The position numbers were made by a program, and so were the translations under genes. Under the pieces are notes generated by a model, which did no database searches, had not been told where the DNA came from, and saw only the letters and a list, made by a program, of their open reading frames with translations. Of a stretch of 64,000 bases of DNA, positions 1 to 8,380 are shown piece after piece (the stretch's first letter is position 1; every line of letters begins with the position of its first letter). The stretch comes from Egibacteraceae bacterium (GTDB lineage Bacteria; Actinomycetota; Nitriliruptoria; Euzebyales; Egibacteraceae): positions 272,037 through 336,036 of the forward strand of contig JAUJNX010000001.1 of assembly GCA_030447925.1 (NCBI GenBank), written 5' to 3'.

Positions 1-25
1 GGGCCGCCTCGGCCCGGCCGCGGAC

Positions 26-1249
26 CTAGGCGCGGGAGGGTCGCACGCCCTCCGGCTGCCCGTCCCGCACGAGGGGTGTGATGAGGGCCGCCAGCGCGAC
101 CATGGGCGCGATGACGGTGAGGGCGACGGGCAGGCCGAACGCCTCGGCGAGGAAGCCGATGGTCGGCGGGGCGAGCAGGATGCCCCCGTAGCCCAGCGTG
201 GCGGCGAACGCGATGCCGCTGGGACCGCCGATCGCGCCCGCGCGCGCCAACGCGACCGGGAAGATGTTTGCCATGCCGAGCCCGGTCACCAGGAGGCCCG
301 CGAAGACCGGCACGAGGTCGGTGCCGAGGGCGCTGAGCAGCGCACCGGCCGCCGAAACCACGGCCCCGACCACCACCACGCGGTCCTGCCCGAACCGCTC
401 CAGCAGCCGCGCCCCGACCAGACGCCCGACGGTGAGCGCCAGCGCGACCGTGGCGTACCCGGCGGCCGCCACCGTCGGTCCTGCGCCCAGGTCCCGCGCC
501 AGGTGCAGCGGCACCCAGTTGTCCAGCGCGCCCTGGCTGTAGGCGGCGCCCAGCGCGATGACCGCCAGCAGCGCGACGGCCGCGCGCCCGGGCCGAGCAC
601 TATCGGCGGCCGGCGGCACGTCCGTCGCAGGCGCCGCGCCGGTCGGGGGCGGCGGGTCCGCGCGGGTCATTAGGCGCCGTGCCAGGACCGCGGTGACCAG
701 CAGGGCCAGTGGCGCGATGACGAGCATGTGCCGGGTGGGGGTGAGGTACGGCGCCAGCAGGCCGCCCACCCCCGCCCCGGCGAGGCTCCCGACGCTGTTC
801 GCGGCGTGGAACCCCGGCATGATCGGGCGGCGCACCAGGGCGATGAGGTCCACCGCCGCGCTGTTGAGGGCGACGTCGATGCCGCCGAACGCCACCCCGA
901 AGGGCACCAGCGCGATGCCGAGCGCGAGCGGCGTCGCGGCCCGGGGCGGCAAGGTGATGCTCACCGCGAACAGCAGGGCCGCGGCGATCGTCACCTGGCG
1001 GCTGCCGAACCGCTCGCACAGCCTGCCGGTCACCAGCATCGTCGCCACCGCGGCGCCGGACATGCACAGCAGCGCGAGTCCCAGCGCACCGGGCGTCGCG
1101 TCGACCTGCTCGCTGACGGCGGGGATGCGCACGGCCCACCCGGCGTAGAGGAAGCCCGCGAGCGCGAAGAAGGCGGTGAGGGCGACGCGACGCCGCGCGA
1201 GGGCCGGGACCGGCGCGTGCCGGGAGGTGTCGGACGTGGCCGTGGTCAT
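26..1249 (-). CDS. MFS transporter
   Basis: A 407-residue integral membrane protein of the major facilitator superfamily, most likely an exporter of small molecules. About twelve hydrophobic segments fall into two halves separated by a hydrophilic Pro/Ala-rich linker near residues 195-220, the usual 6+6 layout. Conserved-looking features are RLCERFGSRQ after the second segment (the loop 2-3 signature region) and RLVGARLLERFGQDR in the matching place of the second half. Substrate cannot be told. The ATG start lies 79 bp downstream of the sulfurylase/kinase stop, so it may be transcribed with the genes upstream on the minus strand. Confidence 0.9.
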   Translation of the reverse strand: MTTATSDTSRHAPVPALARRRVALTAFFALAGFLYAGWAVRIPAVSEQVDATPGALGLALLCMSGAAVATMLVTGRLCERFGSRQVTIAAALLFAVSITLPPRAATPLALGIALVPFGVAFGGIDVALNSAAVDLIALVRRPIMPGFHAANSVGSLAGAGVGGLLAPYLTPTRHMLVIAPLALLVTAVLARRLMTRADPPPPTGAAPATDVPPAADSARPGRAAVALLAVIALGAAYSQGALDNWVPLHLARDLGAGPTVAAAGYATVALALTVGRLVGARLLERFGQDRVVVVGAVVSAAGALLSALGTDLVPVFAGLLVTGLGMANIFPVALARAGAIGGPSGIAFAATLGYGGILLAPPTIGFLAEAFGLPVALTVIAPMVALAALITPLVRDGQPEGVRPSRA

Positions 1250-1328
1250 CAGGGTGCACCCCGGGTCCTGGCCTGCCGGGCTGGCAGGGCACGAGCGGTG
1301 GACGATGATACGTACGGTATTGCCGGAT

Positions 1329-3044
1329 CTAGCGGGTGAGGTAGCCCTCGCGCTCGAGGTGCAGCAGGATCTCCTGCGCGGCCTCCTCGGGCGTCAGCGC
1401 GGTGGTGTCGAGCACGATCTCGGCGTCCGCGGGTGCTTCGTAGGGGTCGGAGATGCCGGTGAACTCTGGGATCAGCCCCGCGCGGGCCTTGGCGTACAGC
1501 CCTTTGCGGTCGCGCTGCTCGCAGACCTCCAGCGGCGTGTCGACGTGCACCAAGACGAAGCCGCCGCCGGGCTGGACCATCTCGCGGACGGCCCGGCGGG
1601 TGCCGTCGTAGGGCGCGATGGGGGCGCAGACCGCGATCCCGCCGGCGCGGGTGATCTCGCTGGCGACGAAGCCGATCCGGCGGATGTTGAGGTCGCGGTG
1701 CTCCTTGGAGAACCCCAGCTCGGAGGACAGGTGCTTGCGGACGACGTCGCCGTCCAGCATCGTCACGCTGCGCCCGCCGCGCTCCAGCAGCTTGACCAGC
1801 AGCACGTTGGCGATGGTGGACTTGCCTGAGCCCGACAGCCCGGTGAAGAACACCGTGAAGCCCTGGGCGGCGCGCGGCGGGTGGGTGCGGCGCAGCTCCT
1901 CGGCGACCTCGGGGAACGTGAACCAGGTGGGGATCTCGCGGCCCTCGGCCAGGCGCGCGCGCAGCTGGGTGCCCGAGATCGTCGTGGGGGTGACCCCGGC
2001 GGGGACCTCGTCGTCGGGGACGTAGCGGTCCTCGTCGGCCAGGTAGACCATCATCCGGAACGGCACCATCGCCACGCCGAGCTCGTCGGCGTGGGCCGCC
2101 AGCAGTTCCTGCGCGTCGTAGGGGCCGTAGAACGGCTGCCCGTCGGCGCCGTTGCCCGGGCCCGCGTGGTCGCGCCCCACGATCAGGTGGGAGCAGCCGT
2201 AGTTCTTGCGGATGATCGCGTGCCAGACGGCCTCGCGCGGGCCGGCCATGCGCATCGCCAGCGGCAGCAGCGACAGCATCGCGGTGTCGCGGGGGTAGCG
2301 CCGCAGCAGCGCCTCGTAGCAGCGCACCCGCGTGTAGTGGTCGATGTCGCCGGGCTTGGTCATGCCCACGACCGGGTGGACCAGGAGGTTGGCGCCGGCC
2401 TCGGCCGCCGCGCGCAGCGTCAGCTCCTGGTGCGCGCGGTGCATCGGGTTGCGGGTCTGGAAGGCCACGACCCTGCGCCAGCCCAGCTCGGCGAACGCCG
2501 CGCGCGTCTGCGCGGGGGTGCGGCGCAGGGTGCGGAAGTCGTAGTGCTCGGGGGTGCGGACCGCCTCGACGCGCCCGCCCACATAGACCGGGTTGGACCG
2601 CCCCAGCAGGTGGGCGACGCCGGGGTGGGTGGTGTCGGTGGTGCCGAACACGGCCTCGGCCTCGGCCTCGCGGTCGGGGCGGTACAGCTCCTGGACCGAC
2701 ACGGCGGCGAGCAGCACGCCCTCCGGGTCGCGCAGGGCCAGCACCGCGCCCGGCTCCAGCCGCTCGGCGACCTGCTCGGGCACGTCCAGGGTGACCGGGA
2801 TCGGCCACAGGGTGCCGTCGGCCAGGCGCATCCCCGCGAGCACGGCCGCGTGGTCCGCGCTGCCCAGGAACCCGCGCAGCGGGGAGAACCCGCCGACGGC
2901 GAGCAGCTCCACGTCGCACAGCTGGCGCGGCGTCAGGTCCCACGAGACCCAGTCGCGCGACGCCGCGCGCAGGTCGGCGGCGCGCTGCTCGTCGACCAGC
3001 AGCTCTGTCAGCGCGCCGCCGTGCGGCGCGACGAGATGCTCCAC
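1329..3044 (-). CDS. Bifunctional sulfate adenylyltransferase / adenylylsulfate kinase
   Basis: Makes PAPS from sulfate in two ATP-dependent steps: ATP sulfurylase then APS kinase. Residues 1-390 are a Sat domain, with the PUA-like N-terminal part, the ATP-site motif QTRNPMHRAH near 195-205 and GRDHAGPG near 289. Residues 400-571 are a CysC domain with P-loop GLSGSGKST near 403, DGDVVRKHL, and RDLNIRRIGFVA. All key motifs look intact. The start is GTG at 3044, preceded by a G-rich Shine-Dalgarno-like run. No cysN or cysD neighbour is present. PAPS supply would serve sulfotransferases, such as the candidate encoded at 46-47 kb, or reductive assimilation. The stop of the alditol oxidase lies 53 bp upstream. 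Confidence 0.93.
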   Translation of the reverse strand: MEHLVAPHGGALTELLVDEQRAADLRAASRDWVSWDLTPRQLCDVELLAVGGFSPLRGFLGSADHAAVLAGMRLADGTLWPIPVTLDVPEQVAERLEPGAVLALRDPEGVLLAAVSVQELYRPDREAEAEAVFGTTDTTHPGVAHLLGRSNPVYVGGRVEAVRTPEHYDFRTLRRTPAQTRAAFAELGWRRVVAFQTRNPMHRAHQELTLRAAAEAGANLLVHPVVGMTKPGDIDHYTRVRCYEALLRRYPRDTAMLSLLPLAMRMAGPREAVWHAIIRKNYGCSHLIVGRDHAGPGNGADGQPFYGPYDAQELLAAHADELGVAMVPFRMMVYLADEDRYVPDDEVPAGVTPTTISGTQLRARLAEGREIPTWFTFPEVAEELRRTHPPRAAQGFTVFFTGLSGSGKSTIANVLLVKLLERGGRSVTMLDGDVVRKHLSSELGFSKEHRDLNIRRIGFVASEITRAGGIAVCAPIAPYDGTRRAVREMVQPGGGFVLVHVDTPLEVCEQRDRKGLYAKARAGLIPEFTGISDPYEAPADAEIVLDTTALTPEEAAQEILLHLEREGYLTR

Positions 3045-3097
3045 GCTGTGCCCCCAGGGGGGTGGGGGGTGGGGGGGGCTGGCCGGGGTGCCCGCGA

Positions 3098-4378
3098 TCA
3101 GGTCGCGGGCAGATGGCGCGCGAGAAAGTCGTTGCCGAACTTGTCACCCGGGTCGTAGCGCCGCCGCAGGGCGGCGAAGTCGTCCATGCGGTCGTAGCGC
3201 TGCCGCAGCGCCTCCGGCGCGGTGGTGAAGACCTTCCCCCAATGGGGGCGCGCGGCGAACGGCGCGAGCTGCTCCTCCACGAGCGCGACGACGGCCAGCA
3301 CCGCCGCCGCGTCGGCGACCCATGTGAAGTGGATGCTCACGCTGTCCCGCCCGTAGGAGGGGCTCAACCAGAGACGGTCGGCGGCGATCGTGCGGATCTC
3401 GCAGATCTGCAGGACCGGGGCGATGCGGTCGCGGACGCGCGCGACGGCGCGCAGCGCCGGCACCGCGTCGGCGCGGTCGATCAGGTACTCGGACTGGAGC
3501 TCCTCCCCGGAGCTGGGGGTGAACTCCGGGCGGAAGTGGGGCAGGCGCGCGAACCAGGGGCCGGGGGCGTCCATCTGGGGGTTGCAGCTGGCCGGGGAGA
3601 TGACGTGGACCGGGTGCCGGGGCGCGTCGGCGGGGCGGGCGCTGAACCACGGTTCCCCGAGCACGGCCGGCGGCGGCTCGTCGACGCGGCGCTTCACCCA
3701 GACCTGGGTCAGGCGGGGCGCCCGCCAGTCGGTGAACAGGCTGACGCTGTAGGCGGCGCCGACCAGCGCGTCGAAGTGGTCGTCCAGGACCTCCATCGGC
3801 AGGCCCTCGTAGACGCGCTGGGCGACGTCGTAGGTGGGGACGAGCTCGAGGGTGAGCGCCGCGACCACGCCGAGCGCGCCGAGGCCGACGACCGCCCCCT
3901 CCAGCTCTCCGCCCTCGAGGGTCACGAGGTCGCCGTCGGCGGTGACCACCTCGAGCCGGCGGACGGCGGTCGCGAGGCCCCCGTTGCGGACGCCGGACCC
4001 GTGCGTGCCGGTGGCGCACGCCCCGGCCACCGAGATGTGCGGCAGGGAGCCGAGGTTGCGCAGGGCGAAGCCCCGCTCCTGCACCCGCTCCGCGACCTCC
4101 GCGTAGCGCATGCCGCCGGGGACGCGCACCATCGCCGCCGCGCTGTCGACGTCGACCTCCGGCGGCATCGACGCCAGCGAGACGAGGACGCCGGGGGAGT
4201 CGGGCAGGTCGTTGAACGAGTGCCGCGTGCCGGACGCCCGGATGCGCGGCGAGGCGGCGACCAGTGCGCGGAGCTCGTCGAGGGACGCGGGCCGGTGGAT
4301 GGCGCCGGCGTGGTAGGTGACGTTCCCGGCCCAGTTCCTGGCCGCGGTCGTCACCGGCACGGTGTCGGATCCCGCCAT
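3098..4378 (-). CDS. FAD-linked alditol/xylitol oxidase family protein
   Basis: A 426-residue VAO-family flavoenzyme with an FAD-binding N-terminal half and a D-arabinono-1,4-lactone-oxidase-type C-terminal half. GTRHSFND near residue 51 matches the region where the histidine of Streptomyces AldO carries covalent FAD; ACATGTHGSG near 118 is the flavin-loop motif; HWGKVF near the C-terminus is the usual family ending. Expected chemistry is oxidation of a polyol at C1 to an aldose with O2, giving H2O2. The ATG at 4378 shares its A with the TGA of the GH13 gene (TGATG), which decides the start; the frame is open further upstream but reads as shadow. It sits last in the long sugar operon, so its substrate may be a polyol made or released by the upstream enzymes. 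Confidence 0.9.
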   Translation of the reverse strand: MAGSDTVPVTTAARNWAGNVTYHAGAIHRPASLDELRALVAASPRIRASGTRHSFNDLPDSPGVLVSLASMPPEVDVDSAAAMVRVPGGMRYAEVAERVQERGFALRNLGSLPHISVAGACATGTHGSGVRNGGLATAVRRLEVVTADGDLVTLEGGELEGAVVGLGALGVVAALTLELVPTYDVAQRVYEGLPMEVLDDHFDALVGAAYSVSLFTDWRAPRLTQVWVKRRVDEPPPAVLGEPWFSARPADAPRHPVHVISPASCNPQMDAPGPWFARLPHFRPEFTPSSGEELQSEYLIDRADAVPALRAVARVRDRIAPVLQICEIRTIAADRLWLSPSYGRDSVSIHFTWVADAAAVLAVVALVEEQLAPFAARPHWGKVFTTAPEALRQRYDRMDDFAALRRRYDPGDKFGNDFLARHLPAT

Positions 4379-5985
4379 CACGAACCCTCCTCGTCGTGGA
4401 GCCGTACGACGACCCCCTCGTCGGGGGCGAGCAGCAGCGGGCCGCGGAGGTCGACGTCCCGGCCCTCCCGCCCGGGGCGGGTCGACAGCTCGACCCGCCC
4501 GCCGCACCCCAGGTCGTCCGGCAGGTCGACCCACGCCGCGCCGGACGAGAAGTTCAGCGCGACCAGCAGGCGCTCCCCCGGCGCCTCGCGCAGGTACCCG
4601 AAGTGGTCGTCACCTGCGGTCAGGGGCCGGTAGGTCCCCCGCCGCAGGGCCGCCGACCGCTTGCGGAACCAGATGAGGCGGCGGTACAGGCCGAGCAGCG
4701 AGCGGGGGTCGGCCGCCTGGTCGGCGACGTTCACCTCCGCGAGGTCCGGGCCGGCGGGCAGCCAGGGCGTCCCCGACGAGAACCCCGCCCCCGTCGCGTC
4801 CCACTGCATCGGGCTGCGCACCGGGTCGCGGCCGTCGACGTCGTGCACCCGTCCGGGGGGCGGCGGGACGTTGGTCATCCCGATCTCCTCGCCGTAGTAC
4901 ACGCAGGGGACGCCGCGCAGCGTCATCTGCAGCAGCGCGGCGACGCGCGCGCGCCGGGGACCGCCGAACCGGTAGGCCGTGCGCGGGATGTCGTGGGTGG
5001 AGAGCGCGTGGGTCGGCAGCGCCCCCGGCCGCATGAGGGCCGCCAGCCCGTCCACGACCTCGCGGAAGGCGGTCCCGTTCCACGGCTGCTCCCACAGGGC
5101 GAGGTGGAACGCGGTGTGCATGCCGTCCCCGCCGAAGTAGTCGACGAGCCGGCGGTCGTCGCTCATCGGCACCTCGCCGAGCGCGACCCGCCCCCCGTAG
5201 CCGTCTAGCACCGCGCGCAGCTCGCGGAGGACGTCGTGCACCTCGGGGAGGTCGAGGTTGCGCTGGCGCAGCGCCGGGTGCGACAGGTGACGGCGTGCTT
5301 GCGCGATCTCCGCCGGGTTGTCGAGCAGGTCGATGTCCTTCATGATCCGGTGGACGGCGTCCACGCGGAAGCCGTCGACACCGCGGTCCAGCCAGAAGCG
5401 CCAGATCCGGCGCATCTCCTCGCGCACCTCCGGGTTGCGCCAGTTGAGGTCGGGCTGCTCCGGCATGAAGCTGTGCAGGTAGAACTGCTCCGTCCCCTCG
5501 TCCCAGGACCAGGCGCTCCCGCACTCCTCGAAGGAGCTGAGCCAGTTGTTGGGGGGCGCGCCGTCGGGGCGGGGGTCGGCCCAGATGTACCAGGAGCGCT
5601 TCGGGTGGTCGCGCCGGGAGCGCGCGTCGACGAACCACGGGTGCTCGATCGACGTGTGGTTCATGACGAGGTCGACGAGGATGCGGATGCCGCGGTCGTG
5701 GGCCGCAGCGAGCAGCTCGTCGAAGTCGGCGAGCGTCCCGTACGCGCGGTCGACGGCGATGTGGTCGCTGATGTCGTAGCCGACGTCGTGCTGGGGCGAC
5801 GGGTAGAAGGGCGACAGCCAGATCGCGTCGACGCCGAGGGACGCCGGCGTCCCGTCGTTGAGGTGGTCGAGGCGGGCGGTGATGCCCCGCAGGTCGCCGA
5901 CGCCGTCGCCGTCGGAGTCGGCGAAGCTGCGGACGTACACCTCGTACAGGACGGCTTCGCGCCACCACTCCTGGTCGGGCACCAC
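4378..5985 (-). CDS. GH13 alpha-glucosidase / oligo-1,6-glucosidase family enzyme
   Basis: A 535-residue cytoplasmic glycoside hydrolase (no signal peptide). The (beta/alpha)8 barrel carries the GH13 conserved regions in order: DLVMNHTS, GFRVDAVH with the nucleophile Asp, ALGEV with the acid/base Glu, and STHDIPR holding the transition-state-stabilising Asp (more often NHD). A C-terminal beta domain follows. Members of this subgroup hydrolyse alpha-glucosides such as isomaltose, maltose or trehalose derivatives. The GTG start follows an AGGAGATC ribosome site. It lies 6 bp after the aldo-keto reductase and overlaps the oxidase start by one base, so all three are co-translated. With TreT upstream, it may act on a trehalose-type glucoside. 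Confidence 0.92.
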   Translation of the reverse strand: MVPDQEWWREAVLYEVYVRSFADSDGDGVGDLRGITARLDHLNDGTPASLGVDAIWLSPFYPSPQHDVGYDISDHIAVDRAYGTLADFDELLAAAHDRGIRILVDLVMNHTSIEHPWFVDARSRRDHPKRSWYIWADPRPDGAPPNNWLSSFEECGSAWSWDEGTEQFYLHSFMPEQPDLNWRNPEVREEMRRIWRFWLDRGVDGFRVDAVHRIMKDIDLLDNPAEIAQARRHLSHPALRQRNLDLPEVHDVLRELRAVLDGYGGRVALGEVPMSDDRRLVDYFGGDGMHTAFHLALWEQPWNGTAFREVVDGLAALMRPGALPTHALSTHDIPRTAYRFGGPRRARVAALLQMTLRGVPCVYYGEEIGMTNVPPPPGRVHDVDGRDPVRSPMQWDATGAGFSSGTPWLPAGPDLAEVNVADQAADPRSLLGLYRRLIWFRKRSAALRRGTYRPLTAGDDHFGYLREAPGERLLVALNFSSGAAWVDLPDDLGCGGRVELSTRPGREGRDVDLRGPLLLAPDEGVVVRLHDEEGS

Positions 5986-5991
5986 GATCTC

Positions 5992-6966
5992 CTACGCGTC
6001 GACGGTGGTCATGTCCGGGTAGCGGTCGCCGGCCGCGCGGCCGCGGGGGGCGACCGCGTCGAGCGCGGCCAGGTCCTCCGGGGTGAGCCGCAGGGCGGTG
6101 GCCGCGACGTTCTCCTCCAGGCGGTCCACGCGCTTCGTGCCGGGGATGGGGACGATGTCGTCGCCCTGGGCCAGCACCCACGCGAGCGCCAGCTGGGTGG
6201 CGGTCACCCCCTTCGCGGCCGCCAGCTGGGCGACGCGGTCGACGAGGCCGACGTTGTGGCGGAGGTGCTCCGACTGGAACCGGGGCAGCGTGCGGCGGAA
6301 GTCGCCGGGCCCGAGGTCGTCGCTGCCGGTGATCCTCCCCGACAGCAGACCGCGTCCCAGGGGCGAGTAGGCGATGAAGCCGATGCCCAGCTCGCGCAGC
6401 GCGCCGAGCAGCGCCACCTCCGGGTCCCGGCTGAGCAGCGAGTACTCCGTCTGCACCGCGGCGACCGGGTGGACGGCGTGGGCCCGGCGGACCGTCGCCG
6501 GCGAGGCCTCGGAGATGGCGAGGTGGCGCACCTTGCCCTGCCGGACCAGGTCGGCCATCGCGCCCCAGGTCTCCTCGACCGGGGTGGCGCGGTCGACCCG
6601 GTGCTGGCAGTAGACGTCGATGGCGTCGATGCCCAACCGGCGCAGCGACCCCTCGCAGGAGGTGCGGACGTACTCCGGCCGGCCGTTGACGCCGACCACC
6701 CGGCCGGCGCCGTCCTTCACGTTGCCGAACTTGGTCGCCACGACGACGCGTTCCCGGCGGCCGCGCACGGCGCGCCCCACGAGCTCCTCGTTCGCGTAGG
6801 GACCGTACATGTCGGCCGTGTCCAGCAGCGTCACCCCGAGGTCGATCGCGCGGTGGATCGTGCGGATCGACTCGGCCTCGTCGGCGGGGCCGTAGAACTG
6901 CGACATCCCCATGCAACCCAGCCCGAGGTCGCCGACCACCGGACCGCCGCGGCCCAGCGCCCGCAT
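5992..6966 (-). CDS. Aldo-keto reductase (AKR13-like)
   Basis: A 324-residue NADP(H)-dependent oxidoreductase with a TIM-barrel fold. [14 protein letters not shown] contains the catalytic Asp and Tyr, ATKFGN the catalytic Lys, and CQHRVD the catalytic His region; [11 protein letters not shown] and PIPGTKR are family cofactor-site motifs. It resembles the YakC/AKR13 group that reduces aldehydes and sugar-derived carbonyls. ATG at 6966 overlaps the TGA of the upstream glycosyltransferase fragment (TGATG). In this operon it could interconvert an aldose and a polyol, feeding the alditol oxidase two genes downstream; that is inference from context. Confidence 0.92.
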   Translation of the reverse strand: MRALGRGGPVVGDLGLGCMGMSQFYGPADEAESIRTIHRAIDLGVTLLDTADMYGPYANEELVGRAVRGRRERVVVATKFGNVKDGAGRVVGVNGRPEYVRTSCEGSLRRLGIDAIDVYCQHRVDRATPVEETWGAMADLVRQGKVRHLAISEASPATVRRAHAVHPVAAVQTEYSLLSRDPEVALLGALRELGIGFIAYSPLGRGLLSGRITGSDDLGPGDFRRTLPRFQSEHLRHNVGLVDRVAQLAAAKGVTATQLALAWVLAQGDDIVPIPGTKRVDRLEENVAATALRLTPEDLAALDAVAPRGRAAGDRYPDMTTVDA

Positions 6967-7661
6967 CAGCCGACCCCCGCGCCGGCGAGCTGCTCCACGA
7001 CGGCGCCCCAGTCCAGGAGGTGCCGATCGGGCAGGAAGCGTTCGTGCACCCGGCGCCGCGCGCCGGCGCCGAGCCGCTCGGCGAGGTCGTCGTCCGCGAG
7101 CAGGGCGCGGATCAGCCGCCCCGTCGCGGCCACGTCCCGGGGGTCGTCGACGAGCAGGCCCGACTCACCCGGCACGACCTGCTCGCGCAACCCCCCGACC
7201 GCGCTGGCGACGAGGGGGCGGGCCTTCCACATCGCCTCGGTGGCGGTGAGGCCGAAGCCCTCGGCCAGGCTCTTCTGCACGACGACCGCCGCGTGCCGCT
7301 GGAGGGCGTTCACGACCACGGCGTTCTCGCGGGGATCGTCCATCGGCAGGCACACCAGCTGCACCCGCGCGCGCTGCTCGGGCGGCAGCGCGGCCCACTC
7401 CGCCCGGCAGGCGTCGAACACCTCCGCGGCCTCCGGGTCGTCGGCCACCCCGGCGACCTCCGAGCCGGCCAGGGTGAGGTGGGCGCGGATGTCGCCGGCG
7501 GCGAGGAAGGCGCGGAGCACGCCACCCATGTCCTTGAGCCGGTCCCAGCGCGACAGCTGCAGGACCATCGGCACGTCGGGCGCGGGCGGCGGGCCGTCGC
7601 GCACGACGGCGGCGGGCCGCCGCACCTCGACCGGGTCGCCCACCGGCGCCGGCAGGGTCAT
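6966..7661 (-). CDS. treT: TreT-like trehalose glycosyltransferase, C-terminal half (separate frame)
   Basis: The nucleotide-sugar-binding half (231 residues) of a GT-B glycosyltransferase of the trehalose synthase TreT type. It has [11 protein letters not shown] at the start of the C-terminal Rossmann domain and the EX7E motif EGFGLTATE typical of retaining GT4 enzymes, followed by [10 protein letters not shown]. The ATG at 7661 overlaps the TGA of the N-terminal half in an ATGA arrangement, but no clear Shine-Dalgarno precedes it. The alignment-like continuity of the two products (…GVLDGA then LPAPVGDP…) suggests that one ancestral gene was broken by a 2-nt slip in a GCGCGG run, or that the assembly has an error there. 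Whether two chains reassemble is unknown. Confidence 0.8.
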   Translation of the reverse strand: MTLPAPVGDPVEVRRPAAVVRDGPPPAPDVPMVLQLSRWDRLKDMGGVLRAFLAAGDIRAHLTLAGSEVAGVADDPEAAEVFDACRAEWAALPPEQRARVQLVCLPMDDPRENAVVVNALQRHAAVVVQKSLAEGFGLTATEAMWKARPLVASAVGGLREQVVPGESGLLVDDPRDVAATGRLIRALLADDDLAERLGAGARRRVHERFLPDRHLLDWGAVVEQLAGAGVG

Positions 7662-8380
7662 CGGCAGGGCCGCGCCCCGTCGAGCACCCCGACGGCCCGG
7701 AGGAGCGCCGTGGCCGTCGAGCGGTCCAGGGCCATGTTCTTGGGGCTGCACGGGTCGATCGACGGCGGGATGACGTGCGGGCGCGGGGCCCACGCCGGCA
7801 CGTGGCCAGCCGTGAGGAACACCGTGGCGTCGGCGACCTCGACGAACCGCCGGGCGAACGCCCAGCCGTCGCGGGTGTGCGCGTTCGCCACGTCGCTGCC
7901 GGTGTGCCCCCGCCACACCACGGTGGCGCCGAGGGCCTTGGCGGCGGCGACGAGCCCCGCGGGCTGCGCCTCGTGCACGATGACGAGGTCGCCCGGGCGC
8001 ACCCGCGCGCCCAGGGCCTCGGCGTTCGCCGCGGTGGTGCGCCGGTAGTGGTCGAGCTCCGCCGGCCCGAGCGGGCCCCCGTCGCCGGCCGCCCCGTACA
8101 CGCGGGTGCACAGCCGCTTGGTGATCGCGAAGAAGGCCGGGTCGCCGTCGATGACGAGCCAGCGGGCGTCGAGTCCCAGGGCCCGTGCGAGCGGCACCTG
8201 GGTCTGGAGGAGCTCGGCCACCCCGCCACCGGTGGCGGTCGAGTTCACGTTCCACACCGTGCGGCCGTCGAGCAGCCGCGCGGCCCGGTCGGCGCCGGCC
8301 CGCAGCCGCGCCGTGCGCGCGTCGCCGAGCACCCCGGCGTAGGCCGTGAGGGGCGCGGGGCGCAGCTCGACCTCACGCAC
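7658..8380 (-). CDS. treT: TreT-like trehalose glycosyltransferase, N-terminal half (separate frame)
   Basis: The acceptor-binding half (240 residues). VNSTATGGGVAELLQ and the later VIPPSIDP and SPKNMALD segments are typical of TreT, which joins a glucosyl unit from NDP-glucose to glucose to give trehalose. The best start is GTG at 8380, overlapping the ThDP gene's TGA by 8 bp; a frame open to 8440 would run into that gene. The frame ends at TGA 7658-7660, immediately after VLDGARPCR, where intact homologues continue into the second domain. See the paired entry for the C-terminal half. Sequencing error, programmed frameshift and true split genes are all still possible. Confidence 0.8.
   Translation of the reverse strand: MREVELRPAPLTAYAGVLGDARTARLRAGADRAARLLDGRTVWNVNSTATGGGVAELLQTQVPLARALGLDARWLVIDGDPAFFAITKRLCTRVYGAAGDGGPLGPAELDHYRRTTAANAEALGARVRPGDLVIVHEAQPAGLVAAAKALGATVVWRGHTGSDVANAHTRDGWAFARRFVEVADATVFLTAGHVPAWAPRPHVIPPSIDPCSPKNMALDRSTATALLRAVGVLDGARPCR

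Noticed and set aside
5236-7773. A long plus-strand open frame across the GH13, aldo-keto reductase and glycosyltransferase genes
   Set aside because: It is rich in Arg, Gly, Val and His in the pattern of antisense high-GC coding DNA, shows no motif, and lies opposite three clear genes.
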